This document shows, piece by piece, positions 1-7,513 of a stretch of 26,417 bases of DNA. Within the stretch, counting starts at the first letter, position 1. The number at the start of each line of letters is the position of its first letter. The notes below the pieces were generated by a model that saw nothing but the letters and a program-made list of their open reading frames with translations, was not told the origin of the DNA and searched no databases. Origin of the DNA: Bordetella parapertussis (GTDB lineage Bacteria; Pseudomonadota; Gammaproteobacteria; Burkholderiales; Burkholderiaceae_B). The position numbers and the translations under genes were made by a program. Location: positions 1 through 26,417 of the forward strand of contig CAMAYM010000027.1 in assembly GCA_945862495.1 (NCBI GenBank). Reading direction: 5' to 3'.

Positions 1-327
1 AGACGTACAGCCCGAACCGTAACGTGTGCCAACGCCGACCAACAATCCGGCGATCACCAGCAGAACCGTATCCGCATCAATCTGCGGTGTCGTGATGAGC
101 TCGGTGGGAGCCAACGCGTTAAAAAGCCATGGCGCCGCAAACATGCCTGCCAAAAAAGCGATGCGCCAAAAAGTATCACCGGCCTTAGGTGGCAGAAGCC
201 CTCCCAAAATACCGCTAATCCCCAGCACACGGCCGTTGATCAAAATAAAGAGCGCCGAGGCAACGCCCAAAATAATGCCACCCGAGAGAGCGCTCCAGGG
301 CGTAAAGTGTGTCCAGTCTATGTTCAT
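1..327 (-). CDS. YeeE/YedE family sulfur transporter half, partial (cut by window edge)
   Basis: This is the N-terminal 109 residues of a membrane protein that runs off the left edge. It starts at the ATG complementary to 325-327, which overlaps the stop of the upstream bigR-like gene as ATGA, so the two are probably translationally coupled. Visible are a hydrophobic segment (about residues 14-31) with the glycine-rich GGIILGVASALF pattern, an NGRVLGISGILGG stretch, a second helix (about 57-72), a third (about 88-100), and then GTRYGSGCTS, the conserved cysteine-containing signature of the YeeE/YedE (DUF395, TsuA-like) family. Family members move thiosulfate or related sulfur species across the inner membrane. 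In many proteobacteria a half-length YeeE gene and its partner lie next to bigR and blh, as here. The partner half is expected just outside the window. Confidence 0.85.
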   Translation of the reverse strand, partial: MNIDWTHFTPWSALSGGIILGVASALFILINGRVLGISGILGGLLPPKAGDTFWRIAFLAGMFAAPWLFNALAPTELITTPQIDADTVLLVIAGLLVGVGTRYGSGCTS

Positions 328-659
328 GTGTTGACCTCTTCATTGATACAAAATTGTGAATACAGCACTTCCATCACAGCAAGCGCTTGTGGGCTTGAGA
401 GTTTGTAATAGATATTTTTTCCTTCGCGCCGAGTGCTGACGAGCTGTTCGTTTCTCAAGACAGTGAGTTGCTGCGAGAGGGTAGGTTGCAGAATGCCGAG
501 CGAGGTTTCGAGCTCACTTACACAACGCTCTCCATGGGCGAGCTGACAAAGAATCATCAAGCGGTCGGGATTGGTGAGCACCTTCATCAGCCGGCAGGCG
601 TTTGTAGCGGACGCCTTCATCGCGTCGAGTTCAAACGGGGCAATGTCTTCAGTAATCAT
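324..659 (-). CDS. bigR: ArsR-family transcriptional repressor, BigR/SqrR-like persulfide sensor
   Basis: A 111-residue winged-helix repressor of the ArsR/SmtB family. The recognition helix region SLGILQPTLSQQLTVLR (about residues 53-69) and the wing REGKNIYYKL (about 78-87) are clear. Cys38 and Cys104 are 66 residues apart, the same spacing as the redox-active pair that forms a di- or tetrasulfide in BigR and SqrR. Cys22 and Cys46 are additional. In known systems persulfides oxidise this pair and release DNA, derepressing sulfide and persulfide detoxification genes. The gene is divergent from a Blh-like dioxygenase and overlaps the following YeeE-like gene by 4 bases, so it probably autoregulates from the AT-rich intergenic region. 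Family and neighbourhood are strong; the symbol is by homology and context. Confidence 0.88.
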   Translation of the reverse strand: MITEDIAPFELDAMKASATNACRLMKVLTNPDRLMILCQLAHGERCVSELETSLGILQPTLSQQLTVLRNEQLVSTRREGKNIYYKLSSPQALAVMEVLYSQFCINEEVNT

Positions 660-769
660 GTTTGCGGGTGAAGTATCAATTTAAGATGACGAATTATAAT
701 ATATATACAAACAAATTATTTATATATATAATATTCATAAGTTATATAAATATTTTCCTTGGAGTCTGT
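660..769. promoter_or_regulatory. AT-rich divergent promoter region of the bigR-like and blh-like genes
   Basis: The 110 bases between the divergent repressor and dioxygenase genes include a core (about 691-757) made almost entirely of A and T, far below the GC of the flanking genes. Several overlapping AT palindromes and TATAAT-like hexamers occur, so the exact promoters cannot be assigned by eye. BigR-type operators are known to be AT-rich palindromes overlapping the promoter, so this region probably contains both promoters and the operator. Confidence 0.65.
730..754. promoter_or_regulatory. Candidate BigR/SqrR operator (25-bp inverted repeat)
   Basis: The arms read AATATT-N-ATA-N5-TAT-N-AATATT with perfect symmetry of the named bases about position 742. 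The site ends 15 bases before the dioxygenase ATG at 770. Its size and AT richness suit a homodimeric ArsR repressor. Assignment to the neighbouring repressor is inferred from position, and in such AT-rich DNA some symmetry arises by chance. Confidence 0.45.
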
Positions 770-1645
770 ATGTCTACCACTTCCAAACAGCCAATGGTTC
801 ACGGCATTTTTGATCCTGCGACATGGACGGTCACCTACGTCGTGTACGAAAAGCCCGGTTCAGCGTGTGCCATCATCGACTCAGTGCTGGACTATGACCC
901 TAAATCGGGTCGGACCAAGCATACCTCTGCGGACAAAGTGATTGACTTCGTTCGAGGTCAAGACTTGACCGTTGAGTGGATTCTTGAAACGCACGCCCAT
1001 GCGGATCATTTATCAGCAGCCCCCTACCTCAAACAACATCTTGGCGGCAAGATAGCGATTGGTGATCACATCACCACGGTGCAAAAGGTATTTGCGGGCG
1101 TGTTTAATCTTGAACCTGAATTCCGTCAGGATGGTTCTCAGTTTGATGTCTTAATCAAAGAAGGCGAGCCCTTCATGGTTGGCGCGCTTGAGGGTAACGC
1201 GCTGTATGTCCCGGGTCATACACCTGCCTGTATGGCATATCAGTTTGGTGATGCGGTCTTTGTCGGCGACACCTTATTTATGCCCGATGTCGGTACTGCA
1301 CGCTGCGATTTTCCTGGGGGCGACGCCAAAACTTTGTATGCCTCGACACGTCGTTTGTTGAGTCTGCCTTCTGATACCCGTTTGTTCATGTGCCACGATT
1401 ATCCGCCGGCAGGTCGTGCGGTTTCTTTTGAAACAACGGTAGCGGAGCAGCGTGCAAAAAATATTCACGTTCACGATGGCATTACCGAGGCTCAGTTTGT
1501 AGAAATGCGAACCAAGCGTGATGCCACGCTTGAAATGCCGATGCTGATTCTGCCAGCAGTCCAGATCAATATTCGCGCAGGGCATTTGCCGCCTAATGAG
1601 TCCAATGGAGTCTCTTACGTAAAGATTCCTTTGAATGCGTTGTAA
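770..1645 (+). CDS. blh: Persulfide dioxygenase-like MBL-fold protein (Blh/ETHE1 type)
   Basis: A 291-residue metallo-beta-lactamase-fold protein expected to oxidise glutathione persulfide or a similar persulfide to sulfite with a single non-haem iron. Metal-ligand motifs are visible: THAHADH (residues 74-80), His150 in VPGHT, Asp167 in VGDTLF and His209 in MCHD. GTARCDFPGG (about 175-184) is the ETHE1/Blh signature region. The open frame extends upstream to 662, but that part is translated AT-rich promoter; ATG 770 has a GGAG at 761-764 and begins a normal N-terminus (MSTTSKQ). It is divergent from the BigR-like repressor and precedes a DUF2892 gene, the usual arrangement of bigR-controlled sulfide defence modules. 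No fused rhodanese domain is present. Confidence 0.9.
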   Translation: MSTTSKQPMVHGIFDPATWTVTYVVYEKPGSACAIIDSVLDYDPKSGRTKHTSADKVIDFVRGQDLTVEWILETHAHADHLSAAPYLKQHLGGKIAIGDHITTVQKVFAGVFNLEPEFRQDGSQFDVLIKEGEPFMVGALEGNALYVPGHTPACMAYQFGDAVFVGDTLFMPDVGTARCDFPGGDAKTLYASTRRLLSLPSDTRLFMCHDYPPAGRAVSFETTVAEQRAKNIHVHDGITEAQFVEMRTKRDATLEMPMLILPAVQINIRAGHLPPNESNGVSYVKIPLNAL

Positions 1646-1663
1646 ATGTATTTTGCATGTGAG

Positions 1664-1677
1664 TTGATACAGATCAA
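1664..1677. promoter_or_regulatory. FNR/ANR-type binding site
   Basis: The sequence TTGAT-ACAG-ATCAA is a perfect match to the FNR/ANR consensus TTGATNNNNATCAA. It lies in the 127-base gap between the dioxygenase gene and the DUF2892 gene, about 95 bases upstream of the latter's ATG. A class II promoter would start about 41 bases downstream of the site centre, near 1712, although no good -10 hexamer is obvious there. Oxygen control of the small membrane protein is therefore inferred, not shown. Confidence 0.6.
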
Positions 1678-1772
1678 TAGGGATTGAGATAGTTGTACCG
1701 CTAGGAGCATGGATACGTTTCAATGTTCAAAAGGGTTTCAAAAGAAGTTCAACAACTCAAGGGATATCAATC

Positions 1773-1988
1773 ATGAAATGTAATGTTGGCACTATTGACC
1801 GCAGCTTGCGTATCGTCGCAGGTTTGATTTTGATTGGTTTGGCCGCAACGGGCACGGTAGGTATTTGGGGTTGGATCGGTGTGGTTCCTCTTTTAACGGG
1901 AATCTTCCGCTTTTGTCCTGCTTACCCTTTGCTGGGGATTAACTCCTGCTCTAAAGAAGGTGCAGGCGCCAGCTGTTGTAAAAAATAA
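1773..1988 (+). CDS. DUF2892 (YgaP-like) small membrane protein
   Basis: A 71-residue protein with the DUF2892 pattern: MKCNVGTIDRSLRIVAG at the N-terminus, two short transmembrane segments (about 13-29 and 31-46) and RFCPAYPLLGINSC after the hairpin. Cysteines occur at 3, 48, 59, 68 and 69. The same fold forms the membrane anchor of the rhodanese YgaP, and stand-alone copies commonly accompany bigR/blh and YeeE/YedE sulfur genes. An AAGGG at 1759-1763 is a plausible ribosome binding site. Its biochemical role is not established; the context suggests handling of sulfane sulfur at the inner membrane. It may be transcribed from its own FNR-type promoter as well as from the dioxygenase promoter. 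Confidence 0.85.
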   Translation: MKCNVGTIDRSLRIVAGLILIGLAATGTVGIWGWIGVVPLLTGIFRFCPAYPLLGINSCSKEGAGASCCKK

Positions 1989-2036
1989 GTGTGAGAGAGT
2001 CTGCGACCCGTCATCAATTGTGGTCGCAGTGTCTCT
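1981..2036 (-). terminator. Probable rho-independent terminator of the tonB gene
   Basis: CTGCGACC (2001-2008) pairs with GGTCGCAG (2022-2029), and after a 2x2 mismatch AGAGA (1994-1998) pairs with TCTCT (2032-2036). On the minus strand the hairpin is followed a few bases later by a run reading TTATTTTTT (1988-1980), fitting termination of the leftward tonB transcript. On the plus strand there is no T run, so it would be weaker for the DUF2892 transcript. Confidence 0.5.
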
Positions 2037-2039
2037 GCC

Positions 2040-2846
2040 TCACTGATGTTTGAACGCGATTGGCACAAGCACCGTTGAAGCAACTGGTTGTTGTCCTCTT
2101 GTGGCTGGAATAAAACGCCATTGGCGGACGGCTTCGATAGCCGCTTGATCGAGTCTTTCATATGCGCTGGTCGTTTGTACCGCGACCTCGCGAACCATAC
2201 CTGTGGCATCGAGGCTGACACGCAATAGAACCGTACCAGCTTCCCGGAGTCGTCTGGAGGCGGCTGGGTAGACTGGATTGGGGCGATGCAGATAGTTGGG
2301 GTCGACTTGTGCTGGGATGGTGGGTAGTGAGTCGTTGGTGATGGCTGTTGGCAAAACAGGTGCTGTAGGTGACCCAGAGCTTGATGAAGGCGACACTTGA
2401 GGTGGTTTCTCCAACGGTGGGTTTACTGCTGGCGTCGCCGGTGGTGCAAGGGCAGGTTTTGTCTCAGGCTCGGCCTCAGGTTCAGCTGCAAGTGGAATCT
2501 CTTTTTCGATTTCAGTCATTGACTGGGACGTTGTTTCTGCAGGCGGCTCAACCGATGGGGATGTTTCAGGTGTGGGGGGGGCTTGTTCTGGCGTTGACTC
2601 AACGCTTGGGTCGACTTTTTCCTCGGGAGTGTTCTCTTCATCCTCCGCAGTCTCAAGGGTCACGGGAATCACAATACCGGACTGGCCAACATGCTCGTCT
2701 GTCTCTATGCCGACGCCATTAAGCCATCCAAAATGTGCCAGTAACAAAGCAATCACCAGCACATGCGCCAGCGTGACGAGCGTCAAAAGGGTGACGAATC
2801 GCATGCCGGACTTGGGTTGGAAGGCTGGTGTTGTAGGGCTTGTCAT
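2040..2846 (-). CDS. tonB: TonB-family energy transducer
   Basis: A 268-residue protein with the three-part TonB plan: a short cytoplasmic N-terminus, one transmembrane anchor (about residues 17-40), a Pro/Glu/Ser/Thr-rich periplasmic spacer (about 60-175), and a C-terminal TonB domain with NPVYPAASRRLREAGTVLLRV, then YERLDQAAIEAVRQWRFIPA. TonB transmits proton-motive force to outer-membrane receptors for iron chelates, cobalamin or other ligands. The in-frame TTG one codon upstream (2849) is less likely than ATG 2846. No exbB, exbD or TonB-dependent receptor lies in the window, so it must borrow a motor encoded elsewhere. It is divergent from the copper chaperone gene. Confidence 0.9.
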   Translation of the reverse strand: MTSPTTPAFQPKSGMRFVTLLTLVTLAHVLVIALLLAHFGWLNGVGIETDEHVGQSGIVIPVTLETAEDEENTPEEKVDPSVESTPEQAPPTPETSPSVEPPAETTSQSMTEIEKEIPLAAEPEAEPETKPALAPPATPAVNPPLEKPPQVSPSSSSGSPTAPVLPTAITNDSLPTIPAQVDPNYLHRPNPVYPAASRRLREAGTVLLRVSLDATGMVREVAVQTTSAYERLDQAAIEAVRQWRFIPATRGQQPVASTVLVPIAFKHQ

Positions 2847-2907
2847 CAATGTAGTTTAGAGGTTTTCAGCTAATATTTATGCCTCGACTTGAATCGTCTC
2901 TTACTGA

Positions 2908-3423
2908 ATGAACAATATGTCCAAAAAACTTCTTTCAAACGTGGCCTTTACACTACTGGCGGGCTTCATATTTTTGAATGCATTCTCTGTCGCAAAGGCC
3001 AGCGAACAGGTTGTCGGTGATTTAAAGCTCTCTGCGCCTTGGATACGCGCCTCCGTGCCTGGACAGGTCAACGGTGCGGGTTACGTGCAGATCGACAACA
3101 AGACCGGGCAGGCTGATCGTCTGATTTCTGCGACGACAAATGGTGTCAATCGCGTTGAGCTTCACACAATTATCACGGATAACGGCGTGGCCAAAATGCG
3201 TGAGGTGCCTGGTATAGACGTGCCAGCCAATGGTGCTGTCAAGCTGATGCCGGGTGGCTTTCACATTATGTTTCTTGGTTTAACTGCGCCTTTTAAGGCC
3301 GACACGACCGTTCCGGTTACGCTTAAGTTTGAAAAGGCGGGTGAGGTCAAGGTTGATTTTGAAATCAAGCCACCTACTTATAATCCAGGCGCTCCGTCCG
3401 GTCATGGTAGCCACCGTCACTGA
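2908..3423 (+). CDS. PCu(A)C-type periplasmic copper chaperone
   Basis: A 171-residue exported protein. Residues about 1-32 form a signal peptide (KK, hydrophobic core, cleavage near AKA-SEQ). The Cu(I)-binding motif H-X10-M-X21-H-X-M is intact: His86, Met97, His119, Met121. PCu(A)C proteins deliver copper in the periplasm, typically toward the CuA site or to Sco for cytochrome c oxidase. The tail ends HGSHRH, giving extra metal-binding histidines. ATG 2908 and ATG 2917 are both possible starts, and neither has a good Shine-Dalgarno sequence. A LysE-type gene follows after 15 bases. No sco gene is adjacent, so the copper client cannot be inferred. Confidence 0.9.
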   Translation: MNNMSKKLLSNVAFTLLAGFIFLNAFSVAKASEQVVGDLKLSAPWIRASVPGQVNGAGYVQIDNKTGQADRLISATTNGVNRVELHTIITDNGVAKMREVPGIDVPANGAVKLMPGGFHIMFLGLTAPFKADTTVPVTLKFEKAGEVKVDFEIKPPTYNPGAPSGHGSHRH

Positions 3424-3438
3424 CCGCTGGAGTCGCAC

Positions 3439-4053
3439 ATGCTTGGTGTGACGGACTATCCCGCCTTTGTGGTGGCCTTCATCATTTTTTTGTTGATTCC
3501 AGGGCCGGGAAATCTCGTCATCATCACCTCGACGACCAAAGGCGGTTTGCGCGGCGGTTTTGCTGCCGCCATGGGCGTCATTCTTGGTGATCAAGTGCTG
3601 TCGTGGATGGCCGTCGCGGGGCTGGCGGCTGTGCTCGCTGCTTCGCCTGTAGCCTTCGAGGCGGTGCAATGGGTGGGGGCGATCTACCTTGTTTGGTTAG
3701 GCGCCAAAATGGTCTTGGCCAAGCCGGGTTCAGCGCCCGTACTCAATATCAAGCCCTACCATTACTTGCGCCAGGCGATGTTTATTACATTATTCAATCC
3801 AAAAGCAATTGTCTTTTATATGGCTTTTTTTCCATTGTTTGTAGACCCCGTCCAAAATCGAGGCTTGGTGACGTTTGGTTTTCTGGCTGCTACGATTGCT
3901 GTATTGGCTTTTTTGTATTGTGTCGTCGCAATTTTGCTCACACATTTCTTGGCGGAGCGGTTGCGCAGCAGTGCCATCACTTCTCTCGTGCTGGAAAAGA
4001 TAGCCGGCCTGTGTCTCATTGGCTTTGGACTCAGGCTCGCGCTCTCGCGCTAA
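3439..4053 (+). CDS. LysE/RhtB-family exporter
   Basis: A 204-residue inner-membrane protein with about six hydrophobic segments. The family signature lies in the first helix and loop: IPGPGNLVIITSTTKGGLRGG (a run near residues 20-40). It continues with GVILGDQVLSWMAVAGL, a YLVWLGAKM helix, and FITLFNPKAIVFYMAFFPLFV (about 114-134). RhtB/LysE members export amino acids or related small metabolites. The ribosome binding site TGGAG lies at 3426-3430, and the start is 15 bases after the copper chaperone stop, so co-transcription is likely even though no functional link is obvious. The substrate cannot be predicted. Confidence 0.88.
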   Translation: MLGVTDYPAFVVAFIIFLLIPGPGNLVIITSTTKGGLRGGFAAAMGVILGDQVLSWMAVAGLAAVLAASPVAFEAVQWVGAIYLVWLGAKMVLAKPGSAPVLNIKPYHYLRQAMFITLFNPKAIVFYMAFFPLFVDPVQNRGLVTFGFLAATIAVLAFLYCVVAILLTHFLAERLRSSAITSLVLEKIAGLCLIGFGLRLALSR

Positions 4054-4105
4054 GCCTTTCTTCCCGACGTATCTTTACAGCCGGCCTGTTAGCTGTTTCC
4101 CTAAT

Positions 4106-5017
4106 TCAGCCTTTATTTTGTTCCACCACCATATGCGTGTGAGCAGCCTTGAGCAGCGGGCAGGCGACAGCCTTTTGTACGCCAGCCTCAATCATTGCAC
4201 CCAAAATATGCTCGTGTTCAGTCTGGTTGCCTTGGGTCAAGTCCCTGAGCATGGAGGCTGCAAAGCTCGAGCCTGACTTGGTCAGCATCGCCAAGGCTTT
4301 TTGTTGAGCGCTTTCTTTTGTGGGATATCCATTCGCCAGCGCAATCGCACAGCTTTCTGCATAGAAACTGGTCATGGTTTCCTTGCCCCATGGTGCATCA
4401 GCAATTTTTCCAACATGGCCGCGACAGAGTGTTGTCATGCCGGCAAGCGTTGCGAGAAAGACCCATTTATCCCAGAGTGATTGTTCAATGTTTTCGCTGT
4501 AAGTGTGGTCAAAGGCGGCTTGATCGCATAGCGCTGAAAACTCGAGTGCGAGTGCTTCGTGAGCGAGATCTCTGTGTCCGACCGTCAACGCGTGGAGGTC
4601 GGTGAGTTGTTTGACAGAGCCACTGCTGGTCACAGTCGCGGCGATATGTGCCACGCCGCCCATGACGCGGCTACGACCAAATTTCTCATCGAGTGTGGCG
4701 ATATGGCTCAGGCCATTGAGCACAGGCAAAATCACGCCACGGCTACTTGCTGCGCTAACAGACTCTAGTGCGTCGTCCAGGTCATATGCTTTGGGCGCTA
4801 AGACGATGAGGTCGTACTCGGGCTTGAGCTGATCGCGGGTCACCGTCTTTGGGTGAAGAGTGAAAGTTTCTTTCGGTGTCTCAATCACCAGCCCTTCGAC
4901 TTGGATTTTTTGATGTCTTTTGTCACGTAGCAAATACGTCACATCCGCACCCGCCTGAATGAGTCGAGCACCAAAATAGCCACCCACGCCGCCTGCACCC
5001 AATATTAGAATTTTCAT
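4106..5017 (-). CDS. Ketopantoate reductase (ApbA/PanE) family oxidoreductase
   Basis: A 303-residue NADPH-dependent reductase of the 2-dehydropantoate 2-reductase family. The N-terminal Rossmann motif GAGGVGGYFGARL (about residues 7-19) is intact, followed by the conserved LAPKAYDLDDAL region. The C-terminal helical domain has KWVFLATLAGMTTLCRG and MLRDLTQGNQTEHEHILG, the segment holding the conserved acidic residue. The start ATG is preceded by AAGGAG. The family contains true PanE and many paralogues of unknown substrate; with no pan genes nearby, pantothenate synthesis is possible but not shown. It is convergent with the LysE-type gene and divergent from the Bug binding protein. Confidence 0.85.
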   Translation of the reverse strand: MKILILGAGGVGGYFGARLIQAGADVTYLLRDKRHQKIQVEGLVIETPKETFTLHPKTVTRDQLKPEYDLIVLAPKAYDLDDALESVSAASSRGVILPVLNGLSHIATLDEKFGRSRVMGGVAHIAATVTSSGSVKQLTDLHALTVGHRDLAHEALALEFSALCDQAAFDHTYSENIEQSLWDKWVFLATLAGMTTLCRGHVGKIADAPWGKETMTSFYAESCAIALANGYPTKESAQQKALAMLTKSGSSFAASMLRDLTQGNQTEHEHILGAMIEAGVQKAVACPLLKAAHTHMVVEQNKG

Positions 5018-5195
5018 GCTTTCTCCTTGTAAGCATCAATCTTATCGTTTTGACGGGCCTTATGCCACGAGAAGCGCAAGGGGGTGGAATCTTGTCTCGG
5101 AAATCATGGACAAAGACAAATTTTTAAAGGAACATGCCTGTCATGCATTTCGTGCTACTTTTGAAAAAAGCACAATTAAAATCTTGGAGATTGTT

Positions 5196-6191
5196 TTGAA
5201 AATATTTCGCTTAGCCTCTTATTTGCCTGTCGTCTGTCGACTGTCGCTGGCCTTGGGTGCAATTGGTACGGGGGCATATGTATCTGCCCAAGAGTTTCCA
5301 AAAGGTCAGACCATCACGATCGTGGTGGGTTTTGTGCCTGGCGGCGGGACCGATACTGCCACGCGCATTGTGGCCAAAAGCTTGTCGGCCAATTTAGGCC
5401 AACCCGTCGTCGTTGAAAACCGCGCCGGAGCGGGTGGGGTCATTGCTACGCAGGCGGTGGCCAATGCCAAGCCAGACGGCACGACCCTTTTGCTGGGTAC
5501 GATCGGGCCGATGGCTGTTTCTCCTCACTTGATGAAAATGACGATTGATCCGCTCAAGGACCTCGCACCCATCACGATGGGCGTGAACTTTCCCAACGTC
5601 TTGGTCGTTCCACCCGAGTTAAAGGTGAATTCTTTGGCTGAGTTGATCGCGGCGGCTAAAAAGGAGCCAGGGAAGCTGACCTATGCATCCACGGGAGTCG
5701 GTTCGGCGGCACACTTGGCTGGTGAGTTGTTTGCGCAGCGTGCCGGAGTGGAAATGATTCACGTGCCCTACAAGGGCGGAAGCGCAGCCATGCTTGATTT
5801 GCTGAGCGGTCGCATTGATGCGTATTACTCGACGCCAACGACAAGTATTCAGCATGTTCAGGCCAACAAACTCAAGGCCTTAGCGACCACGGGTTTAAAA
5901 CGTACGGACGCGATGCCTAATGTCCCCACGATGGCAGAGTCTGGCTTCCCGGGCTTTAACGCAACCAATTGGTATGCGTTTGTGGCACCTGGCAAAACAC
6001 CTGCACCCATTCTTGATCGTTGGAACACTGAAATCGTCAAGGTACTCAACGATCCCGAGGTCCGTGCGCAACTCAATAAGCATGGCCTGACACCAGATCC
6101 CACCACACGTCAGGAACTGGCCGACTTTATGGCTAAGGAGTCCGCAACTTGGAAAAAAGTCGTGACTGAGCGCAATATCAAGCTCGAATAA
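5196..6191 (+). CDS. Bug-family (TctC-like) periplasmic solute-binding protein
   Basis: A 331-residue protein of the tripartite tricarboxylate transporter receptor family, which captures carboxylates or similar anions in the periplasm. The open frame extends upstream to 5016, but TTG 5196 is the best start: GGAG sits at 5186-5189, six bases before it, and it gives a proper signal peptide (MKIFRLASYLPVV..., cleavage near VSAQ-EFPKG). Family motifs include VVGFVPGGGTDTATRIVA, VVENRAGAGGVIATQAVA, KPDGTTLLLG, YASTGVGSAAHLAGELF and MIHVPYKGGSAAMLDLLSGRIDAYY. No TctA or TctB membrane subunits are adjacent, as is typical of the many orphan Bug proteins in Alcaligenaceae. A MFS gene follows after 8 bases. 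The ligand is unknown. Confidence 0.88.
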   Translation: MKIFRLASYLPVVCRLSLALGAIGTGAYVSAQEFPKGQTITIVVGFVPGGGTDTATRIVAKSLSANLGQPVVVENRAGAGGVIATQAVANAKPDGTTLLLGTIGPMAVSPHLMKMTIDPLKDLAPITMGVNFPNVLVVPPELKVNSLAELIAAAKKEPGKLTYASTGVGSAAHLAGELFAQRAGVEMIHVPYKGGSAAMLDLLSGRIDAYYSTPTTSIQHVQANKLKALATTGLKRTDAMPNVPTMAESGFPGFNATNWYAFVAPGKTPAPILDRWNTEIVKVLNDPEVRAQLNKHGLTPDPTTRQELADFMAKESATWKKVVTERNIKLE

Positions 6192-6199
6192 ACGACGTT

Positions 6200-7459
6200 A
6201 TGCCTGGTTCTCTTAGTAGCATGGTGGCGTCCACGCGCGCACCTTTTAAGGTGCGCAGTTTTCGCAATCAGTGGGCCGCAGACTTGGCGACCTCCTGGGC
6301 CTTAGAAATGGAACTTCTTGTGCTGGGCTGGTATGTGTTGGTTGAGTCGGGCTCAGTACTACTGCTAGTGATTTTCGGAGCCTTACAATATACAGGCTCC
6401 TTGATTTCCCCTTTTCTGGGTATCGCAGGTGACAGAGTCGGCTATCGCGTGCTTTTTATGATGACGCGTGGACTGTATGCGCTGGCTGCAATGACAATTG
6501 CAGCGCTCGCATTTTTTGGCGGACTCACGCCTCTTACTGTCATTGCCGTTGCGACGTTTGTCGGTATGATTCGTCCCTCAGATTTGATGTTGCGCTATGC
6601 CTTAATCGGTCAGACGCAGCCTAGCGATCAGCTGACCTCTGCCTTGGGTATTTCGCGGATGACGTCCGACTCTGCGCGCATCGCGGGTGCTCTAGCGGGA
6701 GCGGGGATTTTTGCGCAGTTTGGAATAGTGCCGGTCTATATCATCATCACCGCGATGTACGTGTTGAGTTTTTATTTTTCAATGGGCGTGGCGGGCAAAC
6801 CTGATATCGAGCATACACACAATACGCGGCCGTCTCCCTTTACGGATTTGCAGCATGCTTTTTCCTACGTGTGGGGCAAGCCAGTCTTGCTTGGCACAAT
6901 GAGCATTGCATTTCTAGTGAACTTTTTAGCCTTTCCTTTTTCTCTCGGTCTACTCCCTTACATTGCCCGCTCTGTTTATGACGTGGGGCAGTCTGGCTTG
7001 GGCGTTTTGAGCGCGAGTTTTGCCTTTGGTGCACTAGTGGGTTCGATTGTGTTGGGAACAAACCGCTTTTCCTTAGGTACGGGGCGGGCACTTCTCATTG
7101 CGACGGGTCTTTGGTTCGGACTGCTATTGATGTTTGGACCCACGACCCATTTTGCCCTAGGGGTGACCCTTCTCGTGTGTGCGGGCTTTGTGCAAAGCAT
7201 CAGCATGATTCCGCTTGCTGCAGTGATGTTGCGGGCGACTGAACCTCAGTATCGTGGTCGTATTATGGGGATGCGGATTTTGGCAATCTGGGGCTTACCG
7301 GCTGGGTTGTTGATCGCAGGTCCGTTGATCGACCTCTTGGGTTTTGTATGGACAACGGTTTTATATTCGTGTCTGGGCATTGCCGCTACGGTTGCTATTG
7401 CGCTCAAGTGGCGAAGTGCCTTGTGGTGCTCGTCAGCGCCCGCCAATCAACATGGCTAG
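6200..7459 (+). CDS. MFS transporter (EntS/MFS_3-like)
   Basis: A 419-residue major facilitator with about 12 hydrophobic segments. The N-terminal FRNQWAADLATSWALEMELLVLGWYV resembles the MFS_3/enterobactin-exporter group. GIAGDRVGYRVLFMMTRG (about residues 74-91) corresponds to the loop 2-3 signature, and the second half has ATEPQYRGRIMGMRILAIWGLPAG. It starts 8 bases after the Bug gene, so the two are probably co-transcribed, which hints at a shared substrate or pathway, but this is inference. No strong ribosome binding site precedes ATG 6200; ATG 6221 is an alternative start. The export substrate is unknown. Confidence 0.82.
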   Translation: MPGSLSSMVASTRAPFKVRSFRNQWAADLATSWALEMELLVLGWYVLVESGSVLLLVIFGALQYTGSLISPFLGIAGDRVGYRVLFMMTRGLYALAAMTIAALAFFGGLTPLTVIAVATFVGMIRPSDLMLRYALIGQTQPSDQLTSALGISRMTSDSARIAGALAGAGIFAQFGIVPVYIIITAMYVLSFYFSMGVAGKPDIEHTHNTRPSPFTDLQHAFSYVWGKPVLLGTMSIAFLVNFLAFPFSLGLLPYIARSVYDVGQSGLGVLSASFAFGALVGSIVLGTNRFSLGTGRALLIATGLWFGLLLMFGPTTHFALGVTLLVCAGFVQSISMIPLAAVMLRATEPQYRGRIMGMRILAIWGLPAGLLIAGPLIDLLGFVWTTVLYSCLGIAATVAIALKWRSALWCSSAPANQHG

Positions 7460-7513
7460 CAGGCGCTTTGAGCTGACTGACGTGTATGGGCTTGATCAGT
7501 CCTTAACAGTGTC

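Noticed and set aside
26..334. Plus-strand open frame of 102 codons at the left edge
   Set aside because: It is antisense to the YeeE/YedE-like gene, whose family motifs are clear on the minus strand; the plus frame has no recognisable domain.
662..769. N-terminal extension of the dioxygenase frame
   Set aside because: It translates the AT-rich regulatory region into low-complexity Ile/Tyr/Asn residues; ATG 770 has the ribosome binding site and the family-like start.
1709..1783. Small frame beginning at ATG 1709 upstream of the DUF2892 gene
   Set aside because: The GGAG is only one base from the ATG, the peptide shows no features, and the region is better explained as a promoter/leader.
7475..7501. 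Possible terminator hairpin between the convergent MFS and DUF1330 genes
   Set aside because: Only a 6-bp stem with a 15-base loop and no T run; too weak to list as a feature.
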